A stretch of 64,000 nt of DNA from Agrostemma githago (GCA_958450325.1 OY288256.1:17578557-17642556); one strand, 5' to 3'; positions 36,301 to 48,551 are shown, numbered from the stretch's first letter. The notes: generated by a model from the letters alone, not told the origin. Translations and numbers: made by a program.

Positions 36301-39225
36301 GTAATAAACCATTTATTTTCCATTTGTCTCTGCAGTTTCATGGGGCGTTGTTACCTCTATACCTCTTAAGTTTTAACTAATACTCTGTGATATTTTTTTT
36401 TTAAATGCAGGAGGATATCCTTCTCCATTAAATTATCATTTCTTTCCGAAATCCTGCTGCACGTAGGTACTTCTACTTGTTAACTTTCTTAACTTGTTTG
36501 TATATGATACCTTTTTGTAATATGAAATTCTTCTGTCTAATTGGTGTAGGTCTGTCAATGAAGTGATTTGCCATGGAATTCCTGATGCTAGGTATCATAT
36601 CTCCTTTTACTCTACATGTATATTATATTACGTCTCCTTTTTCCTTGTTGTGATACTCCCTTTGTTTCCTTCTTGATTGTTTCCATGGGCTTTACACTTG
36701 CATTGAGCTACTGCTTATTCTCCCCCCCCCCCTCCCCCGTACCTTCAATTTTTTCCTAATTTTAACTCAATATCATAATGTTCTTTTTTGGGAAAGTGAT
36801 TAGAGAGAAGACTTCTTGAAAGCTTCAGCAAATATATTCCAATTAATTAGAGAGCAATTTATAAGAAACGGAGGACCACTGCAGTATTTTTGTTCTGAAT
36901 TTAAGGGTGTCATTCGACAACCAAATATTTTTTTGACCACCATTTCCTCTTTTATGTACTACCGTCGAGAACCAAAGAATAAAGAAAAGAAAAACACAGA
37001 ACATCCACCATATAATTTTAGTTTACCTTATGTACCAGTATCCTAATGACCTCTATATGTACATAACATTTGGGAATGGTGGAATCTCTGGTTGAATGTG
37101 GAAAGGCCTTGCACGATTAATTTGTTTATTGTCTAGTTTAGTCTTTATGTACGCTTTATCAACAGCTAATACACGGGTTAATTCAGGGTATTAGAAGATG
37201 GTGACATTGTAAATGTTGATGTCACTGTTTACTATAAAGGAGTTCATGGTGAGAATCACTTTCTAGTTGGTGATTTAAATTAATAAATAGTTGCAGTCAT
37301 ACCTAACCTAAGAGTAATTTGCAGGTGATCTTAATGAAACTTATTTTGTTGGGAACGTTGACGAAGCTTCGCAGAAGCTGGTCCAGAGTACATATGAATG
37401 CTTGGAGAAAGCTATTTCAATTGGTTGGTACTTTAGTGCGCTTATAGAGCTTATCCGTAGCATAGTGTTGCCTTGACTTCCAAAGCAAGAATTTAAAAAG
37501 AAAAAAGAAAAATAAAATCAGGCAAAAAAAGAAGAGTTAAAAATGAAAATCTTATGAGCAACAGCTTTATTGTGTTTACCCTTATAAGTCCTTGTACTTT
37601 GCTATGAGGTCTTAAGGATAATCTACTCACCAATTTCAGCTGCCAACTAACCCTATTCTCTTGTAATGTTTGGATTGATGTTCTACTTTTGTCATGTTCA
37701 GTGAAGCCTGGCGTCAGGTTCCGCGAAATTGGAGAGGTTGTCAATCGACATGCTTCGATGTCGGGGCTCTCTGTGGTATGTGGCCTACGTTACAAGTTAC
37801 AACAAAATCTTTGTACTTTTAACGGAATGACCAACGCGGTCTTTTATTTCTTCTCATCAAATTGACAGGTCAGGTCGTATTGTGGTCATGGTATTGGAGA
37901 GCTCTTCCATTGCGCTCCCAACATTCCTCACTATGCCAGTATCCTTGAAAATAGTGATTAAGTTTAGTCTTTGGACCTTCTGTAGATCGATTTGTAATTA
38001 TCTGCCGAACATAATTGTCTTTAGTATTTTGATGTGGATACACACAATCTTGGTTCCTTAACCAATATATAAGGAAATAAAGCTGTTGGTGTGATGAAGG
38101 CGGGACAGATCTTCACGATTGAACCAATGATTAATGCAGGTACTTGATGTAGTATCTGTTTAATGCTATGTTGCTCGAGACATGAACGGAGTTTAGACAT
38201 TGGTACATCAGTACATGTCCTAGTGTTAGAGTCAAAAGTAACATGATTTTATGACTATATGTGTGTTTCAAATTTGCTTCCTCATTTACTGATATTCAAC
38301 TATATTTTCTTATAGGAGTATGGAGGGACCGAATGTGGCCTGATGGATGGACTGCTGTTACTGCAGATGGCAAGCGCAGTGCTCAGTTTGAACACACTCT
38401 ACTGGTGCGTATGATGCCCGTTACAATTTATTCTATCTTGTTTTTTTTTTTCACTCATTTCTACTTCGCTGACGACAGTTTAGATAAAGGAAAAGCTTTT
38501 TGGATAAATGTCACAACACATTAACGCCATATCATTTTCGAGTACTCCGTCTATTAGGTCTATATAGTCATTCTCAGGTTGTAAGCTGGTAGCTGTATTA
38601 AGTTTCCATTATGGGACTTGAATTCGTCATGACTTTGACTCAAAATTTGGGGGACATCACACAGGGTGTTTCGTCTTAGATAAGGTTATGGATACGGAAA
38701 GCAGGGAACACATCTTCAAAACAAAAATTTAGTTTAAAATTGTTAAATATGGGTCATAATTGGTTACTCTGCCTCAACAGACAGACTCAATGCAGTGACG
38801 GTTATCTCTTTCTATCACCATTAACTTCTAAGATAATGAGTAATGACATTGAATGTGTTTTATGAGTACTCGTAACATCTCAGTTATATTGTGATCATTT
38901 GCCTTCTCAATATTGCCGCCAAAAGATAGTTACGGGTATCTTAGAAATTAAAGAATTTGACAATCGTCCTACTAATGATCTGCGACCGATTCAACACTAG
39001 CTACCCAAACTATCTCAAATAATTAAAGCCTATTTATTTTGAATTCTATGTCAGATCCATGATTATATTTCCCACAAGGAGTCTCAAATGAAAAAAAAAA
39101 TGTGACATGATTGTTAAATCCTGAGTCCCGACTTTGTTATGTTGCAGGTGACTGAAACTGGAGTGGAGGTTCTCACAGGACGTTTGCCTACTTCTCCCAA
39201 TGTATTCCCCTGGCTCAAAGCTTGA
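30374..39225 (+). CDS. MAP1A: Methionine aminopeptidase 1A, 16 coding exons
   Basis: Removes the initiator Met from nascent cytosolic proteins. Coding exons: 30374-30459, 32856-32906, 34232-34405, 34767-34842, 35039-35086, 35221-35265, 35687-35786, 36411-36462, 36550-36591, 37187-37248, 37325-37423, 37702-37775, 37869-37938, 38074-38139, 38316-38404, 39148-39225. They total 1212 nt, giving 403 aa in one frame, the usual size for plant MAP1A. Residues 19-62 form the N-terminal C6H2 ribosome-docking zinc finger (Cys 19, 22, 30, 33, 46, 50; His 58, 62). The catalytic M24 domain has all metal ligands: Asp in NVDVT, Asp in HGDLNETY, His in YCGHGIGE, Glu in TIEPMI and Glu in FEHTLLV. All introns are GT-AG. 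Exon 3 is set at 34,232 because that restores the Cys codon and keeps frame. Intron 1 contains a 1.5-kb MITE. The gene looks intact. Confidence 0.96.
31310..31397. mobile_element. Stowaway-like MITE nested in the Tourist-like element
   Basis: Begins ccctccgtctcgttcatttg and ends aaaacataggga-g, flanked by TA on both sides (31,308-31,309 and 31,398-31,399). 88 bp long. The terminal motif CTCCCTCCGT is typical of Stowaway (Tc1/mariner). Confidence 0.65.
31480..32290. repeat. Degenerate ~45-bp minisatellite in MAP1A intron 1
   Basis: A dozen or more units with the pattern ttttttttccgatacgggtg then agtcgggttaggataaaaa and attacga. T and A homopolymers vary in length between units. It lies wholly inside the Tourist-like element. 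Confidence 0.8.
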
Positions 39226-39764
39226 TCCAAATGCAGTTGCCATATGACCAATGGCAGACATCTCTTTTTTTTTTGTTTCATCTTTCAATTACGAACAAAT
39301 AATAATCTTTTTTTGTTTGATTATTCACTGTGAAACTTCAATTGGTGAGTTTTGAATTAGCGTTAATGTATGTGGTTTTTAATTTATGATTGAACCATAT
39401 ATAAGCTGTGATTGCCAATTTGGGTATTCGAGTATTTGGGGCCTTGTTTCCGACTTTTTGTATATATACTTTACTTATTTCGGCGTTGTATGTACACAGT
39501 CTGTTTTATACTCCGTAACAATTTGAATACGAAGTAAACTCATCACCACAGAGAGAAGTATGCAGGGGAAAATCGATTTAGCAAATCAAAATCCCAAAAA
39601 AAATAAGTGTGGTTAAGTTATACTGGTTCAAATCATCCCTCGTATATTGTAATTTGATTAAGTGCGCGTTTTGATGAACAAAAAAAATAATCTCAAATTG
39701 TTTAATGGCCTTTCGGTTGTAGCCTACTTTTGTATATATAATCTCAAATTGTAAATTCGTAATA
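39226..39764. other. MAP1A 3' flank
   Basis: T-rich 3' untranslated and intergenic DNA with no gene seen. Possible polyadenylation signals such as aataataatc near 39,298 follow the stop. Confidence 0.5.
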
Positions 39765-40459
39765 CTCCCTCCTTTCATATCCAATCACGCCATATCTCAT
39801 TTTGATATTATCCACAAGTCAATAGAATCTTCAATATTAATATAGGGATATTCTAAGTGTATCCTCCAACTTTTTAGTTTTCTATGGGATACCCCTACTT
39901 TTTTTTGCCAATAACCTTTGATATTATGATGATGCATAACTCTTAGATACGAGTTGGAAATCGATAATTCTGTCCAAATTGATCATCATTACAAGATCTT
40001 CAGTTCGACATAAGAAGCACTGATTTCCGGATTCGTAACCGGGAGTTACGTTCAGTCATACTTTTTTGTCCGAAAAGTTTTAAAATAACAATAACTCCCT
40101 ACTTGAAGTTTGGAAAACGATAATTTTTTTTCAAGCTCACCGTCCTTAAAAGATCTTTAATTTGAAAAAAAGTACCATTTTTCGAGCACAAATTCAAAAG
40201 TTATTGGACGGTCAAACATTTTTTGTCAAAAAAGAAGGGCATATCATAGAAAATAAAAAAGTTGGAGGGTACCAATGTACCCATATAGAAAAATCCTAAA
40301 AATATAGCCATGATCTTGTTTGATCCATCTTTACCAATACTTTTAGAATATCCAATTTTTATGATTTTTATTAATGCAACATAAAAAATTTCAATGGTGT
40401 AAAACACGTCTCGACAAATGTGAAAAGGCAAATGATGTGTTTAGTTATGAAGGATGGAG
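39765..40459. mobile_element. Stowaway-like MITE containing another MITE
   Basis: The left end, ctccctcctttcatatcc, and the right end, gttatgaaggatggag, are imperfect inverted copies flanked by TA (39,763-39,764 and 40,460-40,461). Without the nested 455-bp element and its duplication it would be about 230 bp, the usual Stowaway size. Confidence 0.55.
39846..40300. mobile_element. 455-bp MITE with ~65-bp terminal inverted repeats
   Basis: The left arm includes gtatcctccaactttttagt and the right arm includes aaaaaagttggagggtacca, in inverse orientation. Direct flanks are AATATAG (39,839-39,845 and 40,301-40,307). A 7-8-bp duplication suggests a hAT- or Mutator-type origin. Confidence 0.7.
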
Positions 40460-40461
40460 TA

Positions 40462-41127
40462 CAGTGCCATGCAGTACGGCTTGTTCGAAATCTCCCCAGT
40501 CCCCAATTGACACAACCGTAACCGGACTTGACTTTGATGGTAACCAACTACTTATAGAAAGATGTCTGTAAAACGATGCCAAAATATAGGTGAAAAGAGC
40601 AGCTGGAGTAGGTGTTAGCTCCATTTTGGCTTCGGGTGGCACTAGTCCGACAATTGTAGTGATACTCATATTCTGGTTCAGGTTGATCCAGCCATGGCCC
40701 ATGGGCAGTGGGTGTGTTAGTTCCAGCAGTTGGATATAGGATCAGAACACACATTATTCAGGTTAATTATGGATCACAGATTCACAGTATGGACAGAAGA
40801 AAACAGCTGCGCCATGCTCGGAAAAAACTAGTGCAAGGATGAAATATGATCCAAATAAAACAGAGAGGACAGACAGAATCATACATATCACACCAACCTT
40901 TTGGCTTTGACGCCGACCACACTCTGATGTCTGAATCATGCGTGCTAAAATACAGTACCAGAGTGAGATTCTGAAAAACACTTGCTTGTATGACCTCTCA
41001 CACTGAAGACATTCCAACACAGCTGACATCGACTCGAAAACATAAACTTACATACATCTGGAGGGAGTATGATATAATAACACATGTTGTTACATTACAA
41101 GTGGAAGGCACAACAGGGAAAGCTCAC
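40462..41127 (-). other. Possible exons of an unidentified membrane protein, or DUF641 gene 3' flank
   Basis: On the minus strand, a segment near 40,960-40,820 reads CGRRQSQKVGVICMILSVLS and continues as a hydrophobic helix. A second, near 40,740-40,600, reads PTAGTNTPTAHGPWLDQPEP. Both have higher GC than introns nearby and are bordered by splice-like sites. They could be the last exons of a small membrane protein, or 3' untranslated DNA of the DUF641 gene. I could not identify a family. Confidence 0.3.
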
Positions 41128-42396
41128 TCACTCGGCCACCTTCATGCCGGTTAAGTAGACTCGACTCTGAATTACAGTCCCTCCAACCCAAAACCCGGGC
41201 ATAACCATCAACCCAACCTTTGGCTTTTCCTCATTTTCACACATTATCAAGTTTTTCACCACGGTTTCCATGTACACCTCGGAGAACTCGTTCCCCTTGC
41301 TCACTTGAAATATTTTGACACTTGGATCAAAGGAATGAGCCAACCTATGCAAAAGCCAAGTTGACTTGGCTAGTTTCAGAAAGGCCTGATAGAATGGGGT
41401 TCGAGGGTGCCCACCTCCCATAACATAGTTGCGTTGATCCAAATTGCCAAAGAATGAGGCCTCCATTTTGGGATGTATTACCACTAGATATTTGTTCCTG
41501 CAGAATTTACCAAATATCGAATCTGGGTTTTGACCTAGAGCATCCAGCGGGTCCATTTCTCTCAAAGCAAGGTACTGGTGAAAGAAACTCTCTGTGTTTA
41601 CTGAAACATTCTCGGGTTTCTCTGCGAAAGTCTCTTGTTGAAACCCCAAAAACAACTTCTGGCATATGTAGGATTCGAATGCGTATTTCTTGTGGGCCCT
41701 CTTGGCATAGACAACACTAGGTTCAATTGATTGAGCCGCAGCATCAAGGTCCCAACTAGCCGCCTTCATCATGTTAATCAGTGGCTTCGAGAAATCATGA
41801 ATAGCTTTATAAGCAGTTTCAACAGCTGAAATGAACAAATCAGGGGTCAAATCCACAGGGAAGAATCTGTTTTGTTCTCCAGAAACATCTGATTCCCTGG
41901 TGGACAAGCCCCGCATCTTCAGATTCTTTTCTAGCTTTTCCCGCTTTTGACTTGCTTCTTCTACTAATTGCTGCAGTTGATGTATCTCAGAATCTTTGTT
42001 CTGAATTTCCGACTGGAATTTTTTCACCATGACTTCATACGTTTTCAATAAACTCTGTTGTTCTTGAATTTCGGCAGCTAACCTGGAATCCTGAGGAGAA
42101 ACACACGCAGGTTTTGGATTGTTTTCCCGGTAAAAATGCTTTAACTCAGACAGATGTTTTAGCTCTGAGATGACTTGTTTATCAGCAGCTTGGATTTTAT
42201 CCGGATCATAAGGAGTATGGGCAGCTTGGAGGTTGATATAAGCAGTCTTAAGGGATGAAATGTTGGTAAATATTCTCGAGATTAAACCATCGATAGCTTC
42301 AACGTTCTGGTTCATGGCCTCCTCCATTGGCTGAGGGTGGACTTTCTGGCTATTGCTCTCACGAAGTTGACTTTCTCTAACTTCAGTGGGTAGCAT
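41128..42396 (-). CDS. DUF641 / GIL1-like protein, 422 aa
   Basis: A single open coding exon from the ATG at 42,396 to the stop at 41,128. The N-terminal part (about residues 30-150) matches the DUF641 pattern, with AIDGLISRIFTNISSLKTAY and KHLSELKHFYREN, followed by a coiled coil (about 105-165, rich in E, K and Q). The C-terminal domain ends with the family-typical KVGLMVMPGFWVGG then a VYL segment. The family includes Arabidopsis GRAVITROPIC IN THE LIGHT 1, which acts in phytochrome-dependent loss of gravitropism, and IRK-interacting proteins. The exact orthologue is not settled here. The length fits full-size members and no lesion is seen. It is tail-to-tail with MAP1A. Confidence 0.85.
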   Translation of the reverse strand: MLPTEVRESQLRESNSQKVHPQPMEEAMNQNVEAIDGLISRIFTNISSLKTAYINLQAAHTPYDPDKIQAADKQVISELKHLSELKHFYRENNPKPACVSPQDSRLAAEIQEQQSLLKTYEVMVKKFQSEIQNKDSEIHQLQQLVEEASQKREKLEKNLKMRGLSTRESDVSGEQNRFFPVDLTPDLFISAVETAYKAIHDFSKPLINMMKAASWDLDAAAQSIEPSVVYAKRAHKKYAFESYICQKLFLGFQQETFAEKPENVSVNTESFFHQYLALREMDPLDALGQNPDSIFGKFCRNKYLVVIHPKMEASFFGNLDQRNYVMGGGHPRTPFYQAFLKLAKSTWLLHRLAHSFDPSVKIFQVSKGNEFSEVYMETVVKNLIMCENEEKPKVGLMVMPGFWVGGTVIQSRVYLTGMKVAE

Positions 42397-44060
42397 AGCT
42401 AATTCTAAACAAAATGGCGGTCAGAAGATTACCACTCCCCACACAAAATAGCCAAAGCCAACCTGTACAATTGCACATAGTAAAAGTTTCAAATCCTTCT
42501 ACATGACCAATGGTTATGGCACACCTTATCAATCATTCAAACATTGTCAGAGTATAAAAATAGCATGTCACTCAAGATCATAACAACAGCATAAAGTGAG
42601 ATGTAGGAGAATTGGTGGTATGAACTCTTTACATGCTCCGATCACGTGTGCATCTAACAGGCTTTTGGTTGCAAGATAGCATCAAAATGTAAATAAATGG
42701 CTCTAGAGTCTAGAGCATAGATGCCGAAGAAGATGCTTTTCGATGGTGCTACAACAGTAACAGTTGTGATAGTCTCATCACGCAAAATGCTTAAACGCGT
42801 TGTCTTTTGACGTTTGAGTTGCCTCAAAGAAGCAGTATATGGGAATACAAATAAAAGATTAAAAGGGATTTCAAGAGAGAAAAAACCAGCGCAGCTGGAA
42901 TGCTGAACCCTACCTAAATAGTCCGAGCACAAGCTACCAGAGCCACAAAACTACATTGAACCAAGCAACTTACGTACGGAGCATTAGCTCAACACCTCTA
43001 AACCGAGCTAGGGTACATGGACTATTATATTACAACATGATTATTTAATTTTCCTGGAAAAAAGACCGCCATATACCATAACAAATAACACATGCACAAC
43101 AAAACAATCAACGTAAGAAAAGTGGTAGTGAGGGTTATAAGTAGTATGATATTGAGCATGATTAAAACAATCTGCAAACGATACATACACTAAGAGCTGG
43201 TAAAATGGTGAGACACTGGCGTTAAGGATACATGCCTACTCAACCCAGCCTTGCGCCCACTCCTAATGAATCCCTCGCTTGCAAATAAATCAAGCAAAAC
43301 TGCCAAATGTGTCAATGCCATCATTAGGAGACCAAATTAGCAATGCAATAGAGTAACCTAGTCAAAAAAACAAAATCTAAAAAATTACTTTCCCATTCTC
43401 AGGGGGGCGTGAGCTACAGGTAGCCCCTTGCCTGCCACTGTCGATCACCATCGACAACAAAATGCCCACTTTCTTTCTTACACTAACCACCATTAAGGCG
43501 GAAACATAATTGAATAATTTTATCGTTTTTCAAAATTTTGAATGCTTTGAGGTGGGGGGCGACACCCAGTACCCTAATGCTAGCTGACCACCATCGGACA
43601 ACAAAAAAACCCGCCACCATATCACAAACAAGATCCGGTTTCAGCAACCAACCAAAATGCAGAACAACGAAATCCCAGAAATGGGGTTTAATCCGCCGTA
43701 ATCACATCAATACATCAAATCTGAAACCTACCCATGTAACTCATCAAAGGCTACGTATTTTTCATCAATTCAAACATATTATATATATAAAAAATGAATA
43801 CTTGTTGCAAATCAAACATGAGACAAATCGCAACAGAAAATGTAGAAGTGGGCTAAATTTGGAGAGTTAAAAACCTAATTGGGGAAAAGCAGAAAGAAGA
43901 AGAAATAAGTGAAGAGATGAAATAGGGAAAGAAGAAAGGAACCTGAGTAGGGAAAGGAATCGCGTCGCGGAAGAGGAGGGAGGAGAGAGCATCAAGTGAA
44001 GTGAGGTGAGGTGGGACTTGAGACTTGAGGCCTGAGAGAGAGGAGGAGCTTCTGTGTGTG
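42397..44060 (-). other. Predicted 5'UTR with long leader intron of the DUF641 gene
   Basis: On the minus strand a splice donor (ctactcag/gttcctttc, near 43,941) and an acceptor just before the start codon (gaattag/ctatg, near 42,399) would remove about 1.54 kb. A 5' exon of about 44,060-43,942 is CT/GA-rich like a leader. ORFs in this stretch look spurious. Confidence 0.5.
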
Positions 44061-45133
44061 TGCGCGTCCCTTTTCCCCTTTTGGTGTGGTAACTTTCTTT
44101 CCCAATTTCCCCCTTTTTAAGTAAAAAATTAATAAATCATAAATGTAGTACGCCCATGTAGAGGTGACTAAAGCTTGCTCGACCCGAAATTTGATTCAGA
44201 ATTCAAAATTTTATACAACACGATAATCAGTGACCCGAACCCAACACGATCCCAATCTGATTTAACCTCAAATTGATAAGATTGATGACCAGAAAACTAC
44301 TAATCTTTTAATTGAAAAGCAACAAAACTTATTAGGAAAATATGGAAGTAATAGGATAAAGTAACTAGACCCGATAATGACATGATCCAAAGCCAACGTG
44401 ATCCGCCAGATCAACAGACTCGAAATGACCCGGCCCGATAGAGACGCTACCCGTTAAGACCCAAATTCAATATGACCCAACCCGAGTGACCCGGTTGCCG
44501 CCTATAGGTAAATTATCCTTAAACATGTGTTGAAGCAAAGATATACTCCCTCTGTCTCGATCATTTGTAAACAAACGACCGAGACAAAAAGGGTCGTCGA
44601 GAGATTTATTCTACTCATTCGAATATTCATGACTAAAAGGTATTGGATTTTTTTTGTTTCAACTAGACCTTAAAAAGTTCGGAGTAGGAGGAAGACTGAA
44701 ATGTCTATTATGAAATTCATCCGATCTGATAGTGTCTAAAACGGACTTATATAAACGAAATACTAATTGAGGCCACCCAACCACCTCGACCACCCAACAG
44801 TCCATCGCCTAGACCAACTCCTTCACGCACCCACGACCCCAACCACCCCCTGCAGAGAACCACTACGATTAACCACCTAAACCAACCCCTGCAGCAAGCT
44901 TGTTCCCACACTCACCACGCCAACCACCAACACCTTTGTAAACCCTAAACATGCCGATATAATTAAGCAAACAATAACAATACATTAAACAAAATGAATT
45001 AATGAATTTATTAAGTAATCGATATTACGTCATCGTTAATTGAATTATAATTTATAATCGAATATGAAGCGTTAATTGATTACGTAAATTGATAGAACGA
45101 AGAAAAACTTCTTCGAATGTGTGTAAAAGCTAA
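44061..45133. other. Intergenic DNA with MITE-like remnants
   Basis: No gene. Repeated acccgacc/gacccg-type words occur at about 44,170-44,510, and a Stowaway-like end (actccctctgtctcgatcat) at about 44,549. A C-rich block lies at about 44,770-44,950. Confidence 0.4.
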
Positions 45134-45800
45134 AGGGGGGTCCCGTTTGGTTTGAGGTATTCAAGAAAGGGGAAGGGAATCAAAGTTCAATCATTTCCTT
45201 TCCCCCAAACTCCTCTAACTTCTTATCCCCCACCCCCCGTAATGGGATTCCCTTTCCCACTCACCAACTTAGTCATCACCACCACCACCACTACGACGAC
45301 CACCACCAAGACCCACCTACCACCATTACGAACACCACCACACTTTCGGGTTAGGTCAAATATGAGTCGAAGTTGGATCAAAATAATTTTTGATGCCTTA
45401 ATTTATCAATTAAAAAGAAAACGCATTTTTTAAAATTTATCGTATTGTAGTAATTATTACTCCGTATATTTACCGTATTTACAATTAAAAAGTGTAAAAA
45501 TAATACTCCTTATATTACAGGTATTTTATTATTAAAAGATAATACTCGTACAAATTTTATTTTTTTATTATTTTTATAATTTAGATATTAATTTATTTAT
45601 TTTATAATTTTTTATTTTACATAAGTATAAATAATATGATGGCACACCGCTAATGTTGAGGTTTGAGTGAAGGTTTGGTGAAATTCATTTTCTTTCATTG
45701 AAACCAAACAACAACCTAAATTTGGGGTAATTCCATTCCTTTTCCTCTGTTTCCTTTTGTAGATTTAATTTCATTTCCCTTTGATGAACCAAACGCCCCC
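45134..45800. mobile_element. Tourist-like (PIF/Harbinger) MITE
   Basis: The left end, aggggggtcccgtttggttt, and the right end, gatgaaccaaacgccccc, are imperfect inverse copies. TAA flanks both sides (45,131-45,133 and 45,801-45,803). The terminus resembles that of the element in MAP1A intron 1. Confidence 0.7.
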
Positions 45801-46505
45801 TAAAAGTTTATGAAAGGGTATAATAGGAAAAAATTAAGAAAAATTTGTTAAGATTGAGTAGAGATTCGTTAGGAAAAAAAGTAATTCCACTATTAGACGT
45901 CATTTTTCCAAATTATTACTTTTCCCATCTTGTTCTTTTACTTCTCCTTTCTTTTAGACACGAAAATCAAGGAAAAAGTAAATACTCCCTCCTATTATGA
46001 ATTTTTACTCCCTCTTCTTTATTCACTTAATCATTTTTTTATTATTCCTTCAATTCTTTATTTCCTTTACCCAACCCCAACATCTTTTCACTTTATATCA
46101 CACTTTTACTCTTTTTTAAAAATTTCTCCCAAAAATAAAAGGAAGAAAACTCATCATAAGCGGGAGTAATCGATTAAAAGTAAGAAAATGTGAGATATAA
46201 AGTGGAAAGATGGTAGGTAAAATAAAGAATAAAGAATTGATTAAAAGTACAACCCATAAAAAAGGAAGAGCACCCACGTCCATTATTTTTTCTTCATTCT
46301 TGATGGAGGATGGAGAAATTTTGGTCCTCCATCCAAGAATGAAATATTTTGGTGAAGGAGAAACCAAAATCATCCGTTCCGTCAAATGGAAGAGAGAATG
46401 AGAATTGTGGACCAAGTTGTTATTTGTACACAACATTTTTTTCTTTTAATTTTCTTCTACCAATGATAAAATGTCATGTGGATTGCGTGTGGGTTTTGGA
46501 ACTAA
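45801..46505. other. Intergenic, AT-rich
   Basis: No supported gene. Stowaway-like words (tactccctcc) occur near 45,983 and 46,007. A local inverted repeat (cttgatggaggatgg and cctccatccaagaatg, about 46,298-46,342) may be a small MITE remnant. Confidence 0.4.
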
Positions 46506-46869
46506 GAGCATGTCCATCCATGATATTTTCTCTATTCTTGGGAGAGAATGGAGAAAAAATCATGCTTTATCCATGGATGACTTATTCTTCGGAAAGAAGA
46601 ATGAGATTTCATTCGTTACAACGAATAGGGTGAAGAATGAGGTTGAAGGTTTCATGCAGTTATTGCGTTGCATTTTTTATTATTTTATTTTGATTTGCTC
46701 TCTCAAGATGACGTCACAATCAAGAGGAGTGTGAGATGTTGGTATTATTTTCCATATCTCAAGTCAAAGGCTAGTTTTATACTAGTTGTTTGTTCATTAT
46801 ATATGTATATTATTATTATACTTATTTATTAGATATATAACGGTAAGTTTGTAATTTTGTATGATTTAA

Positions 46870-46885
46870 AAAAACTATAAATATA
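46870..46885 (+). promoter_or_regulatory. TATA box of the Myb/SANT ORF1
   Basis: actataaatataagc lies about 50 bp upstream of the ATG at 46,930. It is the only TATA-like site suitably placed. Confidence 0.5.
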
Positions 46886-46929
46886 AGCCTATAGTTTCAT
46901 TGATTTTCACACACTAATTCATTCTTATA

Positions 46930-46933
46930 ATGG

Positions 46934-46968
<35 letters not shown>

Positions 46969-47469
46969 TTTAATTATAATGATCCGGGTATTTTGCATAT
47001 CTTAATTATATGCAAAATATTAATTATAACCCACAAAATTTTGAGAATCATCCAAATTATCGACCCACTCAAATGTCATTTCATACTAATTATCCACAAC
47101 CAATTTCTAATCCGTCTTCGCCATTTCCTAATTCCGGCGATTATTCACGAAATTACGCTAACCATCCGTCCGAGCCTTTGAGGAGGTCTTTATTCGGCGA
47201 TGAAAATCCACATTTCTTGTTTCAAGAGACCGTCAACTATGAAAATTCTCCGGTAGTTGATCTGAGTAAGAATGAAGACGACAATCAAGAGCTTGAAATT
47301 GTTGGTGGAACGCAATGTTCAATGGACATGTCTTCAAAAGTACACACCACAGAGATTGCATCGAAGAAAATGAAGGCGAAAGTTGACGGTCAAAGTTCAA
47401 CAAACGAAGGTCCAGTGGACCGATCTCGAAGATGCCATTATTATTTCCACCTACATTGGCATTTCAACT
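46930..47469 (+). pseudogene. Myb/SANT-like ORF1 of PIF/Harbinger type, N-terminal part
   Basis: The ATG at 46,930 is followed by an (AAT)n tract encoding poly-Asn; an indel there shifts the frame. The frame from 47,010 encodes an Asn/Pro/Tyr/Ser-rich low-complexity stretch like that before the DNA-binding domain of plant Harbinger ORF1 proteins (often annotated as glutathione S-transferase T3-like). A second frameshift lies shortly before 47,401. From 47,416 the trihelix/SANT-like domain starts (WTDLEDAIIISTYIGIST) and is cut at 47,469 by the LTR element. Confidence 0.65.
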
Positions 47470-47869
47470 TGTTTGGGTATTAAACAATCGTAGACCTCCA
47501 GCCGGCGATGGCCGGCTATCTCCTTCTTCGTTCCTGATGTGCTCTGAGCTCCGGACCTGCACACGGAGCACACAAGGGCCTCGGAGGGTGTCCGAGGTTG
47601 CCTCTCCGACGCTTAAGTCAGTCCCCGAGATGAAGAAGTCAATCTATGATTAGGGAGGATATTACTTAGCTTTTTAGAGAGATGAAGTGTTGTATATATT
47701 TTGTGTCCCCTTTCTCTTGGTGGCTCTCTTGGTATTTATAGGGCTTGAGTCGTACGGACAGTGTGGCCGGCGTCCCCCTTCGCCAGAGGGAGCCGGCATG
47801 ATTCGTCGCTGAGCGGATAGTACTCTTGAATTGCCGACCGCCGACCACATGTGGTACCGACCTCCATCA
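47470..47869 (-). repeat. 3' LTR (outer left) of the Retand-like element
   Basis: 400 bp, matching 48,552-48,950 and 54,704-55,103. On the minus strand it begins TGATGGAGGTC and ends AATACCCAAACA. Confidence 0.92.
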
Positions 47870-48088
47870 ATTGCCCCATCAATGGATGCCTGTCGAGGAT
47901 CATTGTAGGCTGGCTCCAGTGATTAGTGCTTGGGTCGAGAGGTTACAGAGTGGTCGGCGTCTTGTAGAGAGCCCGCTCGCCTTTCCTAGCTGTGTCTAGG
48001 GTGTTTATAGAGGTAATGATGACATTTGCTCTTCCCTAGGTTGTTGGGTAGTTGTGCATTAAATGGGGTGCATGCATGGTATGTGGGT

Positions 48089-48098
48089 ACTATATAAT
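48089..48098 (+). promoter_or_regulatory. TATA box of the plus-strand antisense ORF (partial copy)
   Basis: ctatataataac lies about 80 bp before the ATG at 48,174. The same sequence recurs before the complete copy at 49,256 (near 49,172). Confidence 0.5.
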
Positions 48099-48173
48099 AA
48101 CCTCATTTTTTGCTATTTCTGGCATCATTCCTCCACTTCGTTTGTTAATGATTTTTACTAACTCTGCTTAGCC

Positions 48174-48551
48174 ATGTCTTCCTCGTCTGGCAGCAACTCT
48201 CCCCCGTCCACCGTGGAGCATCCCCGTGTCCCTGTTAGACGCCGGAAGCGCTCTCCTTCCCCGGTGACTTCCACACCCGTGTTTGGGCGTTGGGTGTCTC
48301 GCATGCCCCCATCGCGTCCGTCTGATCCTGTCGCCGTGGTCCATCCCCTCCTCCTCCTGGGGGGGGGGGGGGTTATTGGATGCTCTCATGGTGGTGACCG
48401 CCCTCGCCGTCGTCGGAGGGTCAGGGTACATTTCGGGGTTTCCGAGCCGGACATCGACTCGGATTGTCCGCCCTCGGGCGATTCCTCTTATTCCTATTCT
48501 TCGGACATCCGCTCGTCTAGGCCGTCATTGATGGCCGGACCCCTGTGTCCC
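48174..48551 (+). pseudogene. Truncated duplicate of antisense ORF 1
   Basis: Same protein start as the ORF at 49,256, with SSGSNSPPSTVEHPRVPVRR in both. It is cut exactly where the extra LTR begins (48,552). It carries a G-run (11-12 G near 48,360) and is part of a 1.08-kb duplicated block. Confidence 0.8.

Noticed and set aside
43538..43870. 110-residue plus-strand ORF
   Set aside because: Lies in the predicted leader intron of the DUF641 gene, with no domain and poor codon pattern.
45152..45433. Poly-Thr-containing ORF
   Set aside because: Comes from a CCA/ACC-type simple repeat inside a Tourist-like MITE.
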